A stretch of DNA of 64,000 nt. Source: Comamonadaceae bacterium. GTDB lineage: Bacteria; Pseudomonadota; Gammaproteobacteria; Burkholderiales; Burkholderiaceae_C. Positions 26,766 to 34,780 of the stretch are shown here, in pieces. Made by a program: the position numbers and the translations under genes. The notes under the pieces are model-generated. The model did not search any database, was not told the DNA's origin, and saw only the letters and a list, made by a program, of their open reading frames with translations. Each line of letters opens with the position of its first letter. The stretch's first letter is position 1. The stretch is taken from contig CANGLW010000005.1 of the NCBI GenBank assembly GCA_947454955.1, forward strand, positions 62,001 through 126,000, given 5' to 3'.

Positions 26766-27637
26766 GGGATCTCCTTGAGCCTTTGATCGATCTGGGTCAC
26801 CACGGCCTGCAATTGCGCGGCCTGCGCCACCTCGCGGGCTCGGGTGTAAGCGCTGCGGGCCAGGGCGGCATCGCGCGGGGTGTGCAGCTGAGCGATGAGC
26901 ATCCAGTCTGCGGCAATTTTGTCGGGCAGGCCCAAAGCGCGGTCCAGGCTCAGGGCTTGTTGGGCTGAGGCCAGGGCCTCGGTGTGGCGTTGCTGCTGCG
27001 CCTGGGCTTGCGCCAACAGGCGCCAAGCGTTGGCCAGTTCACGCGGCTCGTCTTGCTCAGCCAACGGTTTGAGGGTGGAGAGCAACAATTTTTCAGCCAC
27101 ATCCGCTTGCGACTGCGCCAGGGCCACCCGGGCTTGCAAGACCGCGATGGCAGCGGTCTGCGCGCATGCCTTGCAGCGCGCGCGCAAGTCTTGCAAGATG
27201 GTGTTGGCCGCAGCAAAGTCTTGCACGCCCAACGCAGCTTGCGCTTGCAAAATACCGGTGCTGATGCTGCGTTGCGCTATGGAAATGGTAGCTAAGGTGG
27301 CTTGTGCGGCTTGGGGAAAACCGGCTGCGAGTTCGCTGCGGGCTTGGTGCTCCAGGTTGCGGGCAACACCCGCCTCGTCGTCCAAACTCCGGTTCAAACG
27401 TTGGGCTTCTTTGAACTGGGTGATGGCCACGTCAAAACGGCCTTGTTCAAAACGACGCGCGCCCTGGGTCTCGGCCTCCAGGGCTTGCCGCTTCAAAGGC
27501 GGCAGAGGTGCAGGGGCGCTGGCGCAACCCGTGAAGGTGCTGATCAACACGCCGGTGAAAAGCCATGGCATCACAACTTGAACTTTGGCCAACCCAAGCG
27601 AACGACGCAATGCCAACAGCGTGCAGGTCAAACTCAC
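26762..27637 (-). CDS. TPR-repeat lipoprotein
   Basis: The 291-residue protein has a signal peptide ending in the lipobox STFTGC (near residue 38), so it is likely lipid-anchored. The rest is helical with tetratricopeptide-like pairs: GARRFEQGRFDVAITQFKEA, AIAVLQARVALAQSQADVAE, AWRLLAQAQAQQQRHTEALA and SAYTRAREVAQ. Such proteins act as scaffolds. Start and stop both overlap neighbours by ATGA (27634-27637 and 26762-26765). In MCE operons an accessory outer-membrane lipoprotein is common, and this one may fill that role. Confidence 0.78.
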   Translation of the reverse strand: MSLTCTLLALRRSLGLAKVQVVMPWLFTGVLISTFTGCASAPAPLPPLKRQALEAETQGARRFEQGRFDVAITQFKEAQRLNRSLDDEAGVARNLEHQARSELAAGFPQAAQATLATISIAQRSISTGILQAQAALGVQDFAAANTILQDLRARCKACAQTAAIAVLQARVALAQSQADVAEKLLLSTLKPLAEQDEPRELANAWRLLAQAQAQQQRHTEALASAQQALSLDRALGLPDKIAADWMLIAQLHTPRDAALARSAYTRAREVAQAAQLQAVVTQIDQRLKEIP

Positions 27638-28650
27638 GGCTTGACCCCGGTGCTTGCAGGTGTTTTAGCGCCCTGAGCCTTGCTGGCTGGGGCTGGTTCG
27701 CTATCTATTTTGAGTTTTTGGGGTGCAGGCGCATCCACCATGTTGCGCAGGGGCCAGGTGGTTTTGGCGCCGCTCACCACCTCGCGCACATCCGCGGCAA
27801 TCGCATCGGTGTTTTGCAAAACGGGCGGCACACTGACTTCGGCTTGCGCAGAAATTTTTTCCACATGCGCGATCACGCCTGAGGTTTGCTCAATCACTTG
27901 TTGGGTGCGGTCCAACAAGCCTGGCAAGCGCTGGTTAAAGGTGTCCATGGTCTGGCCCAGGCGGGTCAAATCGCCCTGGGTTTTGTCCAGGGTTTGACGC
28001 ACCGAGTCACCGACCAAACCGGCCTGCTGGTTGCCGGTGTTCACCAAGGTGTTGAGCGAAGCGGTGAGCGTGCGAATTTGCCCCAGCGTGGCGGGCAGGC
28101 CCTGCTGCTGGTCGGTCAAGGTGTGGGCCACCGCACCGGTGATGGTTTTCACATCATCAATCACCGGGTTGATTTTGTTGCGCAACTCCATGGCCATAGC
28201 GCTCAAAGAATCAGCGCGGGTGAAGGTGAGCTTGTCGCCGTTTTTGGCAGGTTGCCCTTTGCCTGCCGTGGCGTTGTTGCCCGGCACAATTTCAAGCACT
28301 GCTGCACCCACCAAACCTTCTTTGCGCAGCTCCACCAAAGACTCGGTGGTCACGAAACGCAGGTGGTCAGCGTCCACCACCATGCGCACCGTCACCTCGC
28401 CATTGGGTTGCAAGGCCACGGCCTGCACCGCGCCCACACGAAAGCCGGCAATCTTGACTTGCTGGCCTTTGCTCAGGTCGTGCGCGTTATCTGTCACAAA
28501 ATTGAGTTCAACCGTTTCGCGAAACCACCCCTGGCGAAACATGATGGCCACCACGACCAGCAACGTGGCCAAGAACCCAACCCACAAAAACCGGCGCGCA
28601 CCGCGCTGGAACAAAGCGGCTTCGCGGTCTTGCTCAATCAGCACAGACAT
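27634..28650 (-). CDS. MCE-domain (MlaD-type) substrate-binding protein
   Basis: Periplasmic lipid-binding subunit of an MCE-type ABC transporter, anchored in the inner membrane. The 338 residues have a membrane helix at about 20-38 and one MCE domain at about 47-125, with LSKGQQVKIAGFRVGAVQAV and LVGAAVLEIVPG. A long helical stretch to about 290 follows, then a low-complexity proline/alanine tail. The amphipathic helical part suggests a tube or needle as in longer MCE proteins. It overlaps the ATPase-like gene by 13 bases and the TPR gene by ATGA. Confidence 0.86.
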   Translation of the reverse strand: MSVLIEQDREAALFQRGARRFLWVGFLATLLVVVAIMFRQGWFRETVELNFVTDNAHDLSKGQQVKIAGFRVGAVQAVALQPNGEVTVRMVVDADHLRFVTTESLVELRKEGLVGAAVLEIVPGNNATAGKGQPAKNGDKLTFTRADSLSAMAMELRNKINPVIDDVKTITGAVAHTLTDQQQGLPATLGQIRTLTASLNTLVNTGNQQAGLVGDSVRQTLDKTQGDLTRLGQTMDTFNQRLPGLLDRTQQVIEQTSGVIAHVEKISAQAEVSVPPVLQNTDAIAADVREVVSGAKTTWPLRNMVDAPAPQKLKIDSEPAPASKAQGAKTPASTGVKP

Positions 28651-29243
28651 GCGGCCTCCTGGCTGGGTGCGTCTTGAGTGACCATGGGCATCAAGCTAGG
28701 CTTCAAGTGAAGCCACAGCACGGGGCATGTGGGGTGCTTGTCTTGAAACAGCGCCACCATGCCCAACACCGCACGCTGCTGGGCGTGGTTCAGGTGCGTC
28801 ATGGGGTGGTCGAGCACCAGCAGCGCAGGCTTACGCAACAGGGCGATGGCCCAAGCCACCGTCCAAAGCTCCAAAGGGTTGAGGTCGCTGGGCATCAAGC
28901 GGTGCAGCCGAGCCAATCTTTCTGGCGGCATGCCAGCGGCCTGCAAGGCGCCTTGCAAAGCCGCGTCTTGCGCAGTGGCAGCGTGCACGCCGTCTGACAA
29001 GGCCAGGGCCAGGTTGGCGCCCACGCTCAAGCCGCTGAGTAAGCCGCCATCTGGCGGCACCACCCAGGCGTGGTCTTCCAGCGCGCTGGCCAGTTCATCG
29101 AGCAGCTGCGGGTCGTCGTGCGACAAGGTGTAGCTGCCGCCTTGGCCCAATTGAATGGCCAAATCGACACCAGGGATCTGAAGCTCAAGCACGCGCCCAT
29201 CCAGGCGCACCGCCAAACGCTGCTGCGGCGACATCACGCTCAC
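28638..29243 (-). CDS. Degenerate ABC ATPase-like protein (MlaF-like, no Walker A)
   Basis: At the position where an MCE operon normally has its ATPase, this 201-residue protein keeps the outline of the fold but not the catalytic motifs. The Walker A GxxxxGKS/T is replaced by LSHDDPQLLDEL. GGLLSGLSVGANLALAL matches the Q-loop/helical region of MlaF. The LSGGQ signature is LNPLELWTVAWAIAL, and the Walker B end is LLVLDHP, with histidine where the catalytic glutamate should be. ATP hydrolysis is therefore unlikely. It overlaps the metacaspase stop by ATGA and the MCE start by 13 bases. Confidence 0.72.
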   Translation of the reverse strand: MSVMSPQQRLAVRLDGRVLELQIPGVDLAIQLGQGGSYTLSHDDPQLLDELASALEDHAWVVPPDGGLLSGLSVGANLALALSDGVHAATAQDAALQGALQAAGMPPERLARLHRLMPSDLNPLELWTVAWAIALLRKPALLVLDHPMTHLNHAQQRAVLGMVALFQDKHPTCPVLWLHLKPSLMPMVTQDAPSQEAACLC

Positions 29244-30922
29244 TTCACCTCTTCAATCGTGAGCATGGCCGCGGCGTAGCCGGTGGAGCAACGTTTTTTC
29301 ACCGCCAGCGTGCGGGTGGCAGCGGGGTTGCTGCACTCGGCCTCTTGAGGTGCGCTGGAACCCGCGGTCACCAGCTGAATATCTTTGGCCGCCACGGCCT
29401 CTACCGCAGAGAAGGGACCGGAAGGCTTCAAGCCCGCATCGGCAAAGTCACGCGGGTTGTCGGTGACGATGGCCAAGAGCGTGTTTTTGCCCGGTGGGCC
29501 TTCGGCACCCAGCTCCCACGAGGGGCGTGGCAGCTTGATGGATGCACCCGGCTCGATGATGTTTTGGCGATCAAGCTGGTTGGGAAAGAGCAAGTCAAAG
29601 GTCTGACCATCGGAGCCCACCATCAGCAAATACAGGTAGCCGCCCTCGCGCGAGGTGACGGTGAACTCGATGTTGTCTTTGCCAATCACCGGTTGGGGCT
29701 TGGTGGTGGTCAGCGTCAACAAGCGGCGGTCGTCGCGGCTGTTGTAGATGTCGGTGAGTGCGGCCAGGGGGGAAGGTTTGGCGGTGGCCACCACTTGCGG
29801 TGCCACCGGTTTGTTCGCCACCGGTATGGCCTGCGGCGCATCTTTGGCCGCGTAGCTCAACACCATGTTGGGGTTGCCGTTGATGACCACATGGTGCGGC
29901 AAAAAGCCCTGCGCACCGGCCAGTTGTTTCTCAATACGGTCTTGCGCGCAAAGGCGAATTTCTTCGGCCGACAAGCCGCCGCTGCCATCGCGGTCTTTGG
30001 CTTCACCAGCCAAACACGCCAGCCAGGCTTGCGAGGCCACACCGCCGCGGTTGGGTTGGTCCAGCGAGATTTCGCTGTCACGCGCCGCGGCAATGTGCAC
30101 AAAGTTAGCACCCCCACTACCTGGTGTTTTGTTGTTCACCACGCTGCGGGTCAGCAGGTTGCTGGGCTTGCTGCAGGTCTGGCCCGGGGGCGTGTACGCC
30201 TTGGGGGTGTAGAGCGCATTGCCCACCGCGCGGGTGGTCACGCCACCGGAGTGGCAGGCGTCCAAAAACACAATGGTTTTTTGCGCCTTCTCCGACAAGC
30301 GCTTCAAACGCTCTTCCACCTCGCTGTCAATCAGGCCGCGACCATCGACCGAGATGAGCGACTCGGCGCAACGCTCCACGCCGTCTTCTTGCACCAACTG
30401 GCGGCCGCCGTGGCCAGAGTAGTAAATGAAGACCTGGTCGTTGCCACCCAATTTGGCCTCGAGGTCATCGAGCGCTTTGCGCATGCCTTCGACCGTCAAT
30501 TGGCCGTCTTTGAGCGAGGTGATGTTGCCCTCAGGCACCCCCATGCGGGTGGCAATGGCCGTGGCGGTGGCGGTGTCAAAGGCCACACCGCGCAGCTTGG
30601 GGATGCCGCCCTGGTAGTCGCCAATCGTCATGATGAGCGCGTGCGCGGTGGCCGATGGTGGTTTGGCAAAACCGCGGATGCCGGTGGTGGCAATCAAGTT
30701 GCCACGCCCGGCACGGCCGTCGTCCAACTTGAGCAGCGAAGAAGCGCTGGGCTTGGGCGGCGGGTTGGTGTTTGGTGGGTCGGCCGCCAAGGCTGAGGCA
30801 CACAGCGCACCCGCCAGTCCGAAGGTCACCCAGGCACGCCCTGCCAGCCCCAGTCGGGGCGAGGGCGCCAAAGTGCTGGGGACGCGGTCAAGCGTTTGGG
30901 TTGGAAACTGGGGGGTGCTCAT
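29240..30922 (-). CDS. Secreted metacaspase (peptidase C14 family) with EF-hand loop and DUF4384-type tail
   Basis: Caspase-fold cysteine protease. The 560 residues include a signal peptide (WVTFGLAGALCASALA, about 31-46) and a caspase domain with catalytic histidine in YYSGHGG (H171) and catalytic cysteine in FLDACHSGG (C223). A canonical EF-hand calcium loop DRDGSGGLSAEE lies at 310-321, and a DUF4384-like domain (about 395-510) contains GGYLYLLMVGSDGQTFDLLF. Metacaspases cut after basic residues and many need calcium, so the EF loop is suggestive. The start overlaps the CHASE2 gene by 35 bases; the stop overlaps the next start by ATGA. The signal peptide indicates a periplasmic enzyme. Confidence 0.88.
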   Translation of the reverse strand: MSTPQFPTQTLDRVPSTLAPSPRLGLAGRAWVTFGLAGALCASALAADPPNTNPPPKPSASSLLKLDDGRAGRGNLIATTGIRGFAKPPSATAHALIMTIGDYQGGIPKLRGVAFDTATATAIATRMGVPEGNITSLKDGQLTVEGMRKALDDLEAKLGGNDQVFIYYSGHGGRQLVQEDGVERCAESLISVDGRGLIDSEVEERLKRLSEKAQKTIVFLDACHSGGVTTRAVGNALYTPKAYTPPGQTCSKPSNLLTRSVVNNKTPGSGGANFVHIAAARDSEISLDQPNRGGVASQAWLACLAGEAKDRDGSGGLSAEEIRLCAQDRIEKQLAGAQGFLPHHVVINGNPNMVLSYAAKDAPQAIPVANKPVAPQVVATAKPSPLAALTDIYNSRDDRRLLTLTTTKPQPVIGKDNIEFTVTSREGGYLYLLMVGSDGQTFDLLFPNQLDRQNIIEPGASIKLPRPSWELGAEGPPGKNTLLAIVTDNPRDFADAGLKPSGPFSAVEAVAAKDIQLVTAGSSAPQEAECSNPAATRTLAVKKRCSTGYAAAMLTIEEVK

Positions 30923-32606
30923 GAGGTGTGTCCTCGGTTGTGATCTGGCTTAACGCTTGGAGAATAGTGGCAAAGGCAGGGCCTGTCCATCCGTGAGACC
31001 GTTCCCAATGGATGGTTCGCGAAGCTTGCGCGAAATGCAGCCGCCCGAGTTGCGCATCCGCCACGAATGCACGGCTCAGGGCGTCTTGCATGGTCTGGGC
31101 ATCCACCTGCCAAGGCGCATGCACATCGGGGGTGAGCCAGTAAACCAGCATCACATCGCCAAACACCGACTGCACAAAGCCCGGGTCTTCAATCAACTGA
31201 CTGATGCGACCGGCCTCCACCTGCGACTTAGCCACCAGGCTGTCGATCTGGCCCTTGAGCGCGCGGCGCTCTTTGTCTTTCATGTGGTCGAGCTTGACCA
31301 CCATCACGCCCAGCAAGCGCTGCCCGCTATCGGTCACGCTCAGGCTGCGCACCTGACCGTCGGCCAACCATTTTTGCGACAGGCCGTAATACACCCGGCA
31401 AATCGCGAAGTACAACAAGCCCAGCGACAAAGGCGCGGAGGTGTCGATGTACCAGTGCGAGAAATTCAGCACCACAAAAGCCAGGCCCACCAGCGCGCCT
31501 TGCAACAAACCGAAAACCTTGTCGAACACCTCAATGCGCACCTGCTTGAACAGGGCCAAGGCCATGGCCCAAATCAGCAGCAAAGCCACCAGGCGCATGA
31601 CCCAGGCCGGGCGCTCGTGCAGGTAGTCGCCATGGCGGAAGTTGTCAATCGCGGTGGCCAGAATTTCCACCCCCGGGTGGATGTGCGCCATGGGCGTGCC
31701 CTTCACATCGAACAAGCTTGGCGCGGTGGAGCCAATCACCACGATCTTGTTGTGAAAGTCAAAAGCTTTGCCCTCGGGCGCGGTGCCTTTGAACTGCCGG
31801 TAGGCGTCCACAAACGGCACGTAGGTGAACGAGAACGGCGGGCCGCGCCAGTTGATCAGCACCTCGCGCTGCGGCGAGCCCGGCAACTGAAATTCTTCGG
31901 CGATGCGCTGCGGCAAAGAGGGGATGCCCCAACCCGCCACCTCAATCCAGGCGGGGTAGCGGCGGATGATCCCGTCTTTGTCCGGGCTGACCTGGTGCGA
32001 GCCCAGGCGGCCGTTGTCCAGCGCCGCAGGCACCTTGGGCAGGATCATGGCCACCGTGGGGTTGGGGTCAGGGTTGCTACCTGCAACGAGGGGGCGCACA
32101 CCTGGCAAAGCGCCGATGGGAATACGGCTCAAAGCGTCGTTTTGCGGATCCAGGCGCAGCACCGGGAAGAAGGTGCTGGTGGAGCGTTCAATCACCGCGT
32201 TGAACGCCGCGTCGCTTTGCGGACGCTGCACATCGGGGTCGGAAAACAAAATGTCAAACACAATCGCGCGCGGCTTTTGCTGTTCGATGCCTTGCACCAG
32301 TTCGCCCAGCACCTGGTTGGGCCAGGGCCAGCGGCCATGCTCGGGGGCCATGCCGGCCAAGCTGGCCTCGTCGATGTCGACAATCACAATCTCGGGGTCG
32401 GCCTTGGTGTAGCGCAAGCGTTTGGAGACCAGGGTGTCGAACAGCTTGGTGTCGGCCGAGGCCAGCAGGTCCACCACACCCAGGTCCACCACAATCAGCA
32501 GCGAAAACACCAGGGCCAAGGCGAGGTAAGCGCGCGCACCAGCGCGGCGCACCGTGGAGGCCACCTTGAGTTGCAACCGGTCAACCAAATTTGTGTGCGT
32601 GCTCAT
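30888..32606 (-). CDS. CHASE2-domain membrane protein without kinase or cyclase output
   Basis: From 32606 the protein has 572 residues: an N-terminal membrane helix (LALALVFSLLIVVDLGVVDLL), a periplasmic CHASE2 domain (DPEIVIVDIDEASLA, PRAIVFDILFSDPD, NKIVVIGSTAPSLFDVKGTP) and three further helices (WVMRLVALLLIWAMALALF; LLQGALVGLAFVVLNF; LSLGLLYFAICRVYYGL). CHASE2 proteins usually continue into a histidine kinase, cyclase or GGDEF domain. Here about 145 residues follow, with a coiled-coil-like charged stretch and no known catalytic motif. It lies 7 bases after the permease gene and runs 35 bases into the metacaspase gene. Confidence 0.86.
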   Translation of the reverse strand: MSTHTNLVDRLQLKVASTVRRAGARAYLALALVFSLLIVVDLGVVDLLASADTKLFDTLVSKRLRYTKADPEIVIVDIDEASLAGMAPEHGRWPWPNQVLGELVQGIEQQKPRAIVFDILFSDPDVQRPQSDAAFNAVIERSTSTFFPVLRLDPQNDALSRIPIGALPGVRPLVAGSNPDPNPTVAMILPKVPAALDNGRLGSHQVSPDKDGIIRRYPAWIEVAGWGIPSLPQRIAEEFQLPGSPQREVLINWRGPPFSFTYVPFVDAYRQFKGTAPEGKAFDFHNKIVVIGSTAPSLFDVKGTPMAHIHPGVEILATAIDNFRHGDYLHERPAWVMRLVALLLIWAMALALFKQVRIEVFDKVFGLLQGALVGLAFVVLNFSHWYIDTSAPLSLGLLYFAICRVYYGLSQKWLADGQVRSLSVTDSGQRLLGVMVVKLDHMKDKERRALKGQIDSLVAKSQVEAGRISQLIEDPGFVQSVFGDVMLVYWLTPDVHAPWQVDAQTMQDALSRAFVADAQLGRLHFAQASRTIHWERSHGWTGPAFATILQALSQITTEDTPHEHPPVSNPNA

Positions 32607-32613
32607 GAGTGCT

Positions 32614-33360
32614 TCAACGGGCCAGGAAGACCAAAAGGGCAAACACCACGTCCACCAAGAACACCGCCACCAGGCCATTGCCTACCGCGTGGATGGCGCA
32701 GTCGGTCATGGCGCGGGTATGGCGCTCGGCGGTGCTGCCATGGTGGGTGGCAATCACCCCAATCAACAAACCGGTGATGGCGCTTTTGAGGAGGGCCAAG
32801 AGCAAAAAGCCTGCATCGGCTGAATCCAAGAGCACATCGAGCACTTCCAGGAAAGGCAGGTTCTGCAACAAGGCCGTGCCCAACCAGCCGCTGATCAGCG
32901 CGGTGAGCTGAAACAAGATGGTCAAGGCAGGCAGCCCCAGGGCCAAGGCCGTCACGCGCGGCAGCAGCAGGTGGTCGGCCGGCACGATGCCCCAGCGCTT
33001 GAGCGCGGCGTATTCATTGTGCAGGTTCATCACCGCCAATTCAGAGGCCATGGACGCACTGGTGCGCGCCACGGTGACCAAAGCGCAAATAAGCGGGGCG
33101 AGCTCAAACACAAGCGCGTAAAACAGCCAGCGCATGGCCGAGGGGTTGGTGGTGCCCACCAGGGCCATCACCTGGTTAACCAGGCTGGCCCCGGTCAACA
33201 CCGCCAGCGCACCCATGACGGGCACGGCAGACATACCGGTTTCATGCAACTGGCGATCAAACTCGCGGCGCATGAGCGGCTCGCGCAAACGGCGCGACCG
33301 CACCAGCACCAGGCCAGCGATCAGGGTATAGCCATGAAGTCGGTCTATCCAGGCTTGCAT
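32614..33360 (-). CDS. MlaE-type permease of an MCE transporter
   Basis: Inner-membrane permease of the MlaE family that moves lipids with an MCE protein and an ATPase. The 248 residues contain about five hydrophobic helices and the family blocks LTGASLVNQVMALVG, FELAPLICALVTVARTSASMASELAVM and AALKRWGIVPADHLLLPRV. GLLIGVIATHHG near the C-terminus is also typical. It is the first gene of the minus-strand cluster. No Shine-Dalgarno is visible before the ATG at 33360. Confidence 0.88.
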   Translation of the reverse strand: MQAWIDRLHGYTLIAGLVLVRSRRLREPLMRREFDRQLHETGMSAVPVMGALAVLTGASLVNQVMALVGTTNPSAMRWLFYALVFELAPLICALVTVARTSASMASELAVMNLHNEYAALKRWGIVPADHLLLPRVTALALGLPALTILFQLTALISGWLGTALLQNLPFLEVLDVLLDSADAGFLLLALLKSAITGLLIGVIATHHGSTAERHTRAMTDCAIHAVGNGLVAVFLVDVVFALLVFLAR

Positions 33361-33389
33361 GGCGTCATTATGGCGGGGATAAAAAACGT

Positions 33390-33401
33390 GCCAGGTCTGG
33401 C
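33390..33401. repeat. REP-like palindrome between the permease and porin genes
   Basis: GCCAG-GT-CTGGC is a near-perfect palindrome inside AACGTGCCAGGTCTGGCCCC, a phrase I associate with sequences flanking REP-associated (RAYT) transposase genes. It occupies the middle of the 84-base divergent gap (33361-33444), which otherwise shows no good promoter for the porin. Confidence 0.4.
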
Positions 33402-33444
33402 CCCATTGGCTGCTGAATTGGCGCCTTTTCGACCTCTTTGATCT

Positions 33445-34665
33445 ATGTCAGCCAAGGCAGCTGCCCTGGCTGCCCTGGCTGCCACCGCTGCATTCGCTCA
33501 ATCTTCTGTTGGTATCGTCGGCGTGTTCGACATCGGTTTCAAGGGCAACTCGTCGCCCAACACCGGCAGCACCACCACCAGCACCAACGCTGTGGCACAA
33601 AACGGTACAGCCACCAGCGCTTTGAAATTCATCGGCACTGAAGACCTGGGCGGCGGCATGAAAGCTGGCTTCCTGGCTGAGATCAACCCCAACCTGGTTC
33701 AGTCTTCCACATCGAACCAAAACTACGCTTTCGCATCTGACTACAGCGGCACGCCCTTCAACGGCGAGCAGTTCCTCAGCTTGTCGGGTGGTTTCGGTGA
33801 ATTCAAACTTGGCGTTCCTAACGCTGGCTTCTTCTTGGCTCAAAACGTGTCGCACCCCATGGGCACCGCCATGGCTTCCGGTTACGGCGCTTCTGGCGTG
33901 AACCGCCTGGGCTCTGTGGCTCCCGGTGTTGTGTCTGGCTTGAACAGCGGCACCTCACGCATCATCCGTCACGAGCGTTCACTGCAGTACGTCACGCCCA
34001 CCATCAATGGTTTCAGCGCGATGATCACTTACGCAGCACAGAACGACAACAGCACCGCTGCTAACGGTAACCAAGACGGCTACCAAGACATCAGCCTGCG
34101 TTACAGCAATGGCCCCTTGAATGCCGCATTCTCCAGTGCCACGATCAAGCAAGGTAACGGTTCGGTTGCTTCTTTGTCCAGCATTCCTTATGCCGGCGCA
34201 ATTACAGCAACTTCTGCCACCACAGCTACCGGTAGTCCTTTGGTCTACACCACAACGACAACCGTAGCTTCTGGTAAAGCAACGTCTTTGACCGGCTTGG
34301 CTAACGGTGACTACACCCACAGCGTGCTGGCTGCCAACTACAACATGGGCGCCACCACCATTTATGGCGGTTACACCACCTCCAAGAGCAATGGCTCTGC
34401 ATCTGCTGAAGACGCCACCTCTTACAACGTGGCTGCCAAGTACACCATGGGTGCCATCGACTTCCTGGGTAACTACATGGTCTTGAGCTCCAACATCACC
34501 AACAACGGCAAGGTTTACGGTGGTGGCTTGGATTACAACTTGAGCAAGCGTACCGCTGTGTACTACCGCTTTGAGTTGGCCGATGCCAACACAGACGGCA
34601 AAGTCGCTACTGCCGGTGGCTCTGTGACCAACGCCAACATGGTTGGTGTTCGCCACGCTTTCTGA
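33445..34665 (+). CDS. Outer-membrane porin (Bordetella/Burkholderia type), copy 1
   Basis: Trimeric beta-barrel general porin. The 406 residues start with a signal peptide MSAKAAALAALAATAAFAQ and continue SSVGIVGVFDIGFKGN. Family blocks are LGGGMKAGFLAEINPNL, GEQFLSLSGGFGEFKLG and the C-terminal GVRHAF ending in phenylalanine, needed for barrel assembly. It is closely similar to the second porin at 60164-61330, whose first residues are MKKTLVALA instead of MSAKAAALA. An in-frame stop at 33439-33441 fixes the start, yet there is no ribosome site or promoter of the kind seen at copy 2. A terminator follows. Confidence 0.9.
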   Translation: MSAKAAALAALAATAAFAQSSVGIVGVFDIGFKGNSSPNTGSTTTSTNAVAQNGTATSALKFIGTEDLGGGMKAGFLAEINPNLVQSSTSNQNYAFASDYSGTPFNGEQFLSLSGGFGEFKLGVPNAGFFLAQNVSHPMGTAMASGYGASGVNRLGSVAPGVVSGLNSGTSRIIRHERSLQYVTPTINGFSAMITYAAQNDNSTAANGNQDGYQDISLRYSNGPLNAAFSSATIKQGNGSVASLSSIPYAGAITATSATTATGSPLVYTTTTTVASGKATSLTGLANGDYTHSVLAANYNMGATTIYGGYTTSKSNGSASAEDATSYNVAAKYTMGAIDFLGNYMVLSSNITNNGKVYGGGLDYNLSKRTAVYYRFELADANTDGKVATAGGSVTNANMVGVRHAF

Positions 34666-34707
34666 TCTGACGCTGGCTTGAGCCAGCACAAGATTTAGAA
34701 ATCTGAA

Positions 34708-34740
34708 AACCCCGCTACGTCAACGTGGCGGGGTTTTTTT
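34708..34740 (+). terminator. Rho-independent terminator of porin copy 1
   Basis: CCCCGCTACG and CGTGGCGGGG form a 10-bp stem (one wobble) with a TCAA loop, followed by seven T. It lies about 45 bases after the porin stop. Confidence 0.9.
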
Positions 34741-34780
34741 CATGCAACGCTCAACTTCCCTGAAATCAACAACGCACGCC

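Noticed and set aside
30957-32777. Long plus-strand frame opposite the CHASE2 gene
   Set aside because: Composition is that of a shadow frame (many H, Q, R) and the minus strand carries clear CHASE2 motifs and coupled neighbours.
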